NCBI RefSeq assembly: GCF_002936985.1
Contig: NZ_MPZN01000035.1
Coordinates: 1-35,237 of the forward strand
Direction: 5' to 3'
Source of the DNA: Microterricola pindariensis
GTDB taxonomy: Bacteria; Actinomycetota; Actinomycetes; Actinomycetales; Microbacteriaceae
Length of the DNA: 35,237 nt
This document shows positions 32,528 through 35,237 of this stretch, piece after piece. The notes beneath the pieces are model-generated. The model made no database searches and was not told where the DNA came from. It saw nothing but the letters and a program-made list of their open reading frames with translations. How positions within the stretch are numbered: the stretch's first letter is position 1; the number at the start of each line of letters is the position of its first letter. The position numbers were made by a program, and so were the translations under genes.

Positions 32528-33480
32528 CGCAACCCGGCGGCTGGAACCCGAGCGAGCTCCCCGCGCAGCGGGGCAAGACCATCGTCGTGACCGGCGCCAA
32601 CGCCGGGCTCGGCTTCTGGGCCAGCGAGCAGCTCGCCCGGGCCGGCGCGCACGTGGTGCTGGCCTGCCGCGACGAGGGCCGGGCGGATGCCGCGCTCCGC
32701 GCGATCCGCGCCCGGGTCTCCGGCGCCTCGGTCAGCACGCTTGCCCTCGACGTGGCCTCGCTCGACTCGGTGGCCGCGGCATCCGCCCGACTGCTCGAGG
32801 TGGAGCGCATCGACGGCCTCGTGCTCAACGCCGGAATCGTGCACCCGCCGCGCACCCGGCAGTTCAGCGCGGACGGCCTCGAGCTCGTCGTCGCGACGAA
32901 CTACCTCGGCCACTTCGCGCTGACCGCGCAGCTGCTGCCCGCGCTCCAGCGCACGCCGGGCGCGCGCGTGGTCGCGCTCGGCTCGATGATCTCGCGGCTG
33001 ATGGACTCCACGCTGGAGGACCTGCAGCTGGCCGGCGGCTACAACTCGTGGCGCGCCTACGCGCAGTCCAAGATCGCGATGCAGGTGTTCGGCTTCGAGC
33101 TCGACCGGCGGCTCGGCGCCGCGGCCCGCGCCGCCGGCATCGGGGATGGCGCCCGGGCCAGCGCGCTCGTCGCGCACCCCGGCTACTCGATCGGCGGGCG
33201 CACCCCACGCGTGCCCGGCGTCAACGAGCCGAGCGCGCTCAAGCGCTTCGTGGACAACCTGCAGGCGCCGATCACGCAGGGCAAGAACCGGGGCGCGTGG
33301 CCGATCGTGCGCGCCATCGCCGACCCGGCCGCCCGCGGCGGCCAGTACTGGGGCCCACGCTTCCTGAACAAGGGCGCACCCGTGCTGCAGGCGCCGAGCA
33401 AGACGAGCACCGACCGCGCCATCGCCGAGCGCGTCTGGCGCGAGTCCGAGCAGCTCACCGGCGTCGACTTCACGCTGTAG
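32524..33480 (+). CDS. Short-chain dehydrogenase/reductase
   Basis: NAD(P)-dependent oxidoreductase of 318 residues with a Rossmann fold. The cofactor motif is TGANAGLG (23-30), with ACRD at the end of strand 2. LDVAS, LNAG (101-104), catalytic Ser 154 in GSMIS and YAQSK (Tyr 179, Lys 183) follow. The length and C-terminal extension (NRGAWPIVRAIADPAARGGQYWGP) fit the retinol-dehydrogenase/protochlorophyllide-reductase-like branch. The substrate is unknown. ATG at 32524 overlaps the chorismate mutase stop, so the two are translationally coupled. Confidence 0.9.
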   Translation: MTQPGGWNPSELPAQRGKTIVVTGANAGLGFWASEQLARAGAHVVLACRDEGRADAALRAIRARVSGASVSTLALDVASLDSVAAASARLLEVERIDGLVLNAGIVHPPRTRQFSADGLELVVATNYLGHFALTAQLLPALQRTPGARVVALGSMISRLMDSTLEDLQLAGGYNSWRAYAQSKIAMQVFGFELDRRLGAAARAAGIGDGARASALVAHPGYSIGGRTPRVPGVNEPSALKRFVDNLQAPITQGKNRGAWPIVRAIADPAARGGQYWGPRFLNKGAPVLQAPSKTSTDRAIAERVWRESEQLTGVDFTL

Positions 33481-33531
33481 CGCCGGCCAGTGCTCAGCGG
33501 GCGTCGGAGGCGTTGGCAAGCCCGGCCGCCG

Positions 33532-33591
33532 ATCGACTACGCGAAAAGTGCGCCACGCGGCGGGCGGTGGCGCATTTTTCGCGTAGTCGAT
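33532..33591. repeat. Long imperfect inverted repeat (hairpin C)
   Basis: Arms 33532-33556 and 33567-33591 pair at 24 of 25 positions with a ten-base loop. It lies between the convergent dehydrogenase and RidA genes. Read from its CGA-rich start, it matches hairpin B at 14 of 24 aligned positions, and both right arms end in TCGATGCG. Probably a bidirectional terminator or a dispersed repeat family. Confidence 0.8.
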
Positions 33592-33696
33592 GCGTCGAGG
33601 GCGGACGGATAGCCGGCCAGGGGCCGCGGGGCGCGCCCCGGCAGCGGAGGCAGGTGACCCCTCGAGCGTGTACACGACGTCAAGGGGGAGGAACAG
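33592..33696. other. Remainder of the SDR/RidA convergent intergenic region
   Basis: No gene is seen. A perfect 14-base palindrome, CGGGGCGCGCCCCG, lies at 33627-33640 and could end RidA transcripts. The 51 bases at 33481-33531, before hairpin C, hold nothing recognisable. Confidence 0.4.
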
Positions 33697-34083
33697 TTAG
33701 GCCGTCGGCAGTGCGACGACGACGTCGATCTCGACCAGGATGTTGGCGAGGTCGCTGCCGACGGTGGTGCGCACGGGGTACGGCTCGCTGAAGAAGCCGG
33801 CGTACGCCACGTTGTACTCGGCGAAGTCGCGGTGCAGGTGCTGCAGGTGCGCGGTGGTCTTGACGACGTCGTCCATCGTGGCGCCGACCTCGTTCAGCAC
33901 GGCCTGGATGTTGCGCAGCACCTGTGCGGTCTGCTCGGCGACGCCGCCGGGCACGACCTCGCCGGTGGCCGGGTCCTGCGGGCCGAAGCCGGCGGTGAAC
34001 AGGAAGCCGTTGGCGACGACACCGTGGCTGTAGGGCCCGGCGGGCTTCGGGGCGTTCGGGATGGTGATGGCCTGCTTGGTCAT
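33697..34083 (-). CDS. RidA-family enamine/imine deaminase
   Basis: Cytoplasmic YjgF/YER057c/UK114 protein of 128 residues that hydrolyses reactive 2-aminoacrylate and related imines released by PLP or FAD enzymes. Family residues are present: the N-terminal PKPAGPYSHGVVANGFLFTAGFGPQDP, the NIQAVLNEVGATMDDVVKTT helix, catalytic Arg 105 in YPVRTTVG and Glu 119 in ILVEID. The start at 34083 follows AAGGA by about six bases. The IclR gene lies 74 bases upstream on the same strand; CATACT near 34112-34117 could be a separate -10. Next to a D-aminoacylase gene, it may clean up imines formed when D-amino acids are oxidised or deaminated. Confidence 0.93.
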   Translation of the reverse strand: MTKQAITIPNAPKPAGPYSHGVVANGFLFTAGFGPQDPATGEVVPGGVAEQTAQVLRNIQAVLNEVGATMDDVVKTTAHLQHLHRDFAEYNVAYAGFFSEPYPVRTTVGSDLANILVEIDVVVALPTA

Positions 34084-34157
34084 GGGGATTCCTTGCTGTG
34101 AGTTGAGTGCGTACCAGTATGAGAGCGGATGCCGTCGCACTCGGCATCCGGCCGGGA

Positions 34158-34892
34158 CTAGCCCAGTTGCGCGCTGATGCGAGCGGTCGTGTCGAGCAGG
34201 TCGGGCAGGTGGTGCCGGAGCGCGTCCAGGTCATTGACGACCTTGATGGAGCTGATGGAGAGGGCGCCGAGAACGGTGCCGGTGGAGTTGGCGATGGGGG
34301 CGGCGATGCAGTTCATGAAGTCCTCGAACTCGCTGTCGTCGACGCCCCACCCGCGGCCGGAGATCGTGGCGAGATCGGCGTCGAGGCTGGCGCGGGAGGT
34401 GTGCGTGGTGCGGGTGAACGCCGTCCACTCGGTGCCGGCCAGCAGCTCGTCGCGGCGTTGGCTCGGCAGCTGCGCCAGGATCACCTTGCCGACCCCGGTG
34501 GCCTGCGGCAGCACCGGAAGGCCGATCCGCGAGTACATGCGCACACTGGAATCGCCTTCGACCTTGTCGATGTACACGACGCTGCGCTCCAGCAGCTGGG
34601 CCAGGTGCACGGTCGTGCCGACGCGGCGCTGCAGGGCCCGCAGCTCCTCGTGGGCGACGCGGCGCAGGTCGAAGTTGTCGAGCGCCTGCTGCGCGATCGC
34701 GATGATGCGGGTGCCGATGGCGTACTGCCCGTCGGCCCGGTGCATCACGAAACCGGCGCGCTCGAGCGTCTGCAGCTGGCGGAACACGGTCGTGCGGTGC
34801 ACCTCGAAGTGGGTGGCGACCTCGTTCAGGCTGCGCGGGCTGGCGGCGAGCAACTCGATGATCTCGGTCGCACGGTGGATTGTCTGTGACAC
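34158..34892 (-). CDS. IclR-family transcriptional regulator
   Basis: Regulator of 244 residues. The N-terminal winged helix-turn-helix spans about 1-65 (TIHRATEIIELLAASPRSLNEVATHFEVHRTTVFRQLQTLERAGFV). The C-terminal IclR effector domain spans about 75-240 (TTVHLAQLLERSVVYIDKVEGDSS, GVGKVILAQLP, GWGVDDSEFEDFMNCIAAPI, GALSISS). The GTG at 34892 follows GGGGAG by six bases and matches the usual length. An in-frame ATG at 34925 is an alternative. It is divergent from the D-aminoacylase gene and probably controls it and RidA from the short intergenic region. Confidence 0.92.
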   Translation of the reverse strand: MSQTIHRATEIIELLAASPRSLNEVATHFEVHRTTVFRQLQTLERAGFVMHRADGQYAIGTRIIAIAQQALDNFDLRRVAHEELRALQRRVGTTVHLAQLLERSVVYIDKVEGDSSVRMYSRIGLPVLPQATGVGKVILAQLPSQRRDELLAGTEWTAFTRTTHTSRASLDADLATISGRGWGVDDSEFEDFMNCIAAPIANSTGTVLGALSISSIKVVNDLDALRHHLPDLLDTTARISAQLG

Positions 34893-34980
34893 GGCGATCT
34901 CCCCTAGAGTGAACTCACTAGCCATTCTTGCACAGGGTGTTGCAACATGTGCACACCGTGTCGGCGTGGATGGACAGGAA
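34893..34980. promoter_or_regulatory. IclR / D-aminoacylase divergent control region
   Basis: TGTTGCAACA (34938-34947) is a perfect ten-base palindrome in mid-region. AGTGA-ac-TCACT (34908-34919) is a second inverted repeat nearer the IclR gene. Either could be the regulator's operator. Promoter elements are not clear. Confidence 0.45.
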
Positions 34981-35237
34981 ATGACCGGCCGAGCGCCGAG
35001 AAACCGAGGAATGGTGCCCGACTGGATCCTGCGCGGCGGCGAGGTGATCGACGGACTCGGCGGTGCGCGCTTCCGCGCCGACGTGCACATCAGCGCCGGC
35101 CGGATCAGTGCGATCGTGCCTGTCGAATCGGCCTCGTGGGTTGAGCCCGTCGAAACCCCGGCCCGCATCCTCGACATCACGGGGCTGATCGTCGCCCCGG
35201 GCTTCATCCGCCACGACCGGCTCGCCGCCCGCCTGCA
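34981..35237 (+). CDS. N-acyl-D-amino-acid deacylase / D-aminoacylase (partial, 5' end)
   Basis: The first 85 codons of an amidohydrolase gene; the window ends inside it. The N-terminal beta domain is typical: WILRGGEVIDGLGGARFRADVHISAGRISAIVP, then ARILDITGLIVAPGFI. In the family that last phrase is followed by the metal-ligand motif DxHxH, but here the sequence reads RHDRLAARL up to the edge, so the sequence departs from the family in the last nine codons. A short genome-repeat-like insertion encodes WVEPVETP just before. Starts at 34981 and 35011 are in frame with each other; both have AGGA-type sequence very close, so the choice is open. Family members release D-amino acids from N-acyl-D-amino acids. 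Divergent IclR and RidA genes fit a D-amino-acid locus. Confidence 0.6.
   Translation, partial: MTGRAPRNRGMVPDWILRGGEVIDGLGGARFRADVHISAGRISAIVPVESASWVEPVETPARILDITGLIVAPGFIRHDRLAARL
35139..35157 (+). repeat. Small quasi-palindromic repeat inside the D-aminoacylase gene
   Basis: GGTTGAGCCCGTCGAAACC matches a short element I recall as frequent in intergenic regions of Microbacteriaceae and related actinobacteria (GGTTGAGCCTGTCGAAACC). Here it is in frame and encodes VEPVET. Recognition is from memory and was not checked against a database. Confidence 0.5.

Overview
The window is chromosomal DNA from a high-GC actinobacterium. The most likely family is Microbacteriaceae: codon third positions are G/C-rich, the 7-mer GGATGCC recurs about 40 times by eye over both strands, the transporter and regulator families are typical of that group, and many promoters look leaderless (TANNNT six bases before the start codon). 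There are no rRNA or tRNA genes, no CRISPR array, no transposase and no phage genes. It reads as core chromosome carrying a few accessory cassettes.

Region by region. (1) 1-2.2 kb: mntH (Mn/Fe import, minus strand) with a double palindromic operator over its leaderless promoter, divergent from a SpoU/TrmH RNA methyltransferase. A 65-base imperfect inverted repeat lies between them. (2) 2.4-11.6 kb: one gene for a 3049-residue secreted, probably wall-anchored protein. It is built from six copies of an N-terminal beta-type unit and nine copies of a C-terminal unit that resembles DUF5979/SpaA-like folds, and it ends in a strong terminator. (3) 11.7-14.3 kb: a MalT-like (LAL) LuxR regulator, plausibly controlling the giant gene. 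(4) 14.3-20.6 kb: a divergon of two YhgE/Pip membrane proteins, each paired with a decayed ABC-type ATPase, plus a TetR regulator whose probable operator lies between the two arms. (5) 20.8-23.8 kb: CorA-type Mg/Co transporter, a DUF3151 protein and purA. (6) 24.0-31.0 kb: a TauE/SafE permease, then a carboxylate-uptake locus. A LytS/LytTR two-component system is co-transcribed with one small membrane protein/SSS symporter pair and faces a second such pair (DUF485 + ActP-like) across a shared intergenic region. (7) 31.2-33.5 kb: an EamA exporter, then a chorismate mutase overlapping a short-chain dehydrogenase. (8) 33.7 kb to the end: a RidA deaminase and an IclR regulator divergent from the start of an N-acyl-D-amino-acid deacylase cut by the window edge. 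This looks like a D-amino-acid catabolic locus.

Intergenic regions hold long imperfect hairpins. Two, after purA and after the dehydrogenase, share sequence. A four-tract G-quadruplex motif sits beside the purA-side hairpin. The least explained parts are the giant repeat protein with its regulator, the paired pseudo-ATPase/YhgE divergon and the hairpin family.
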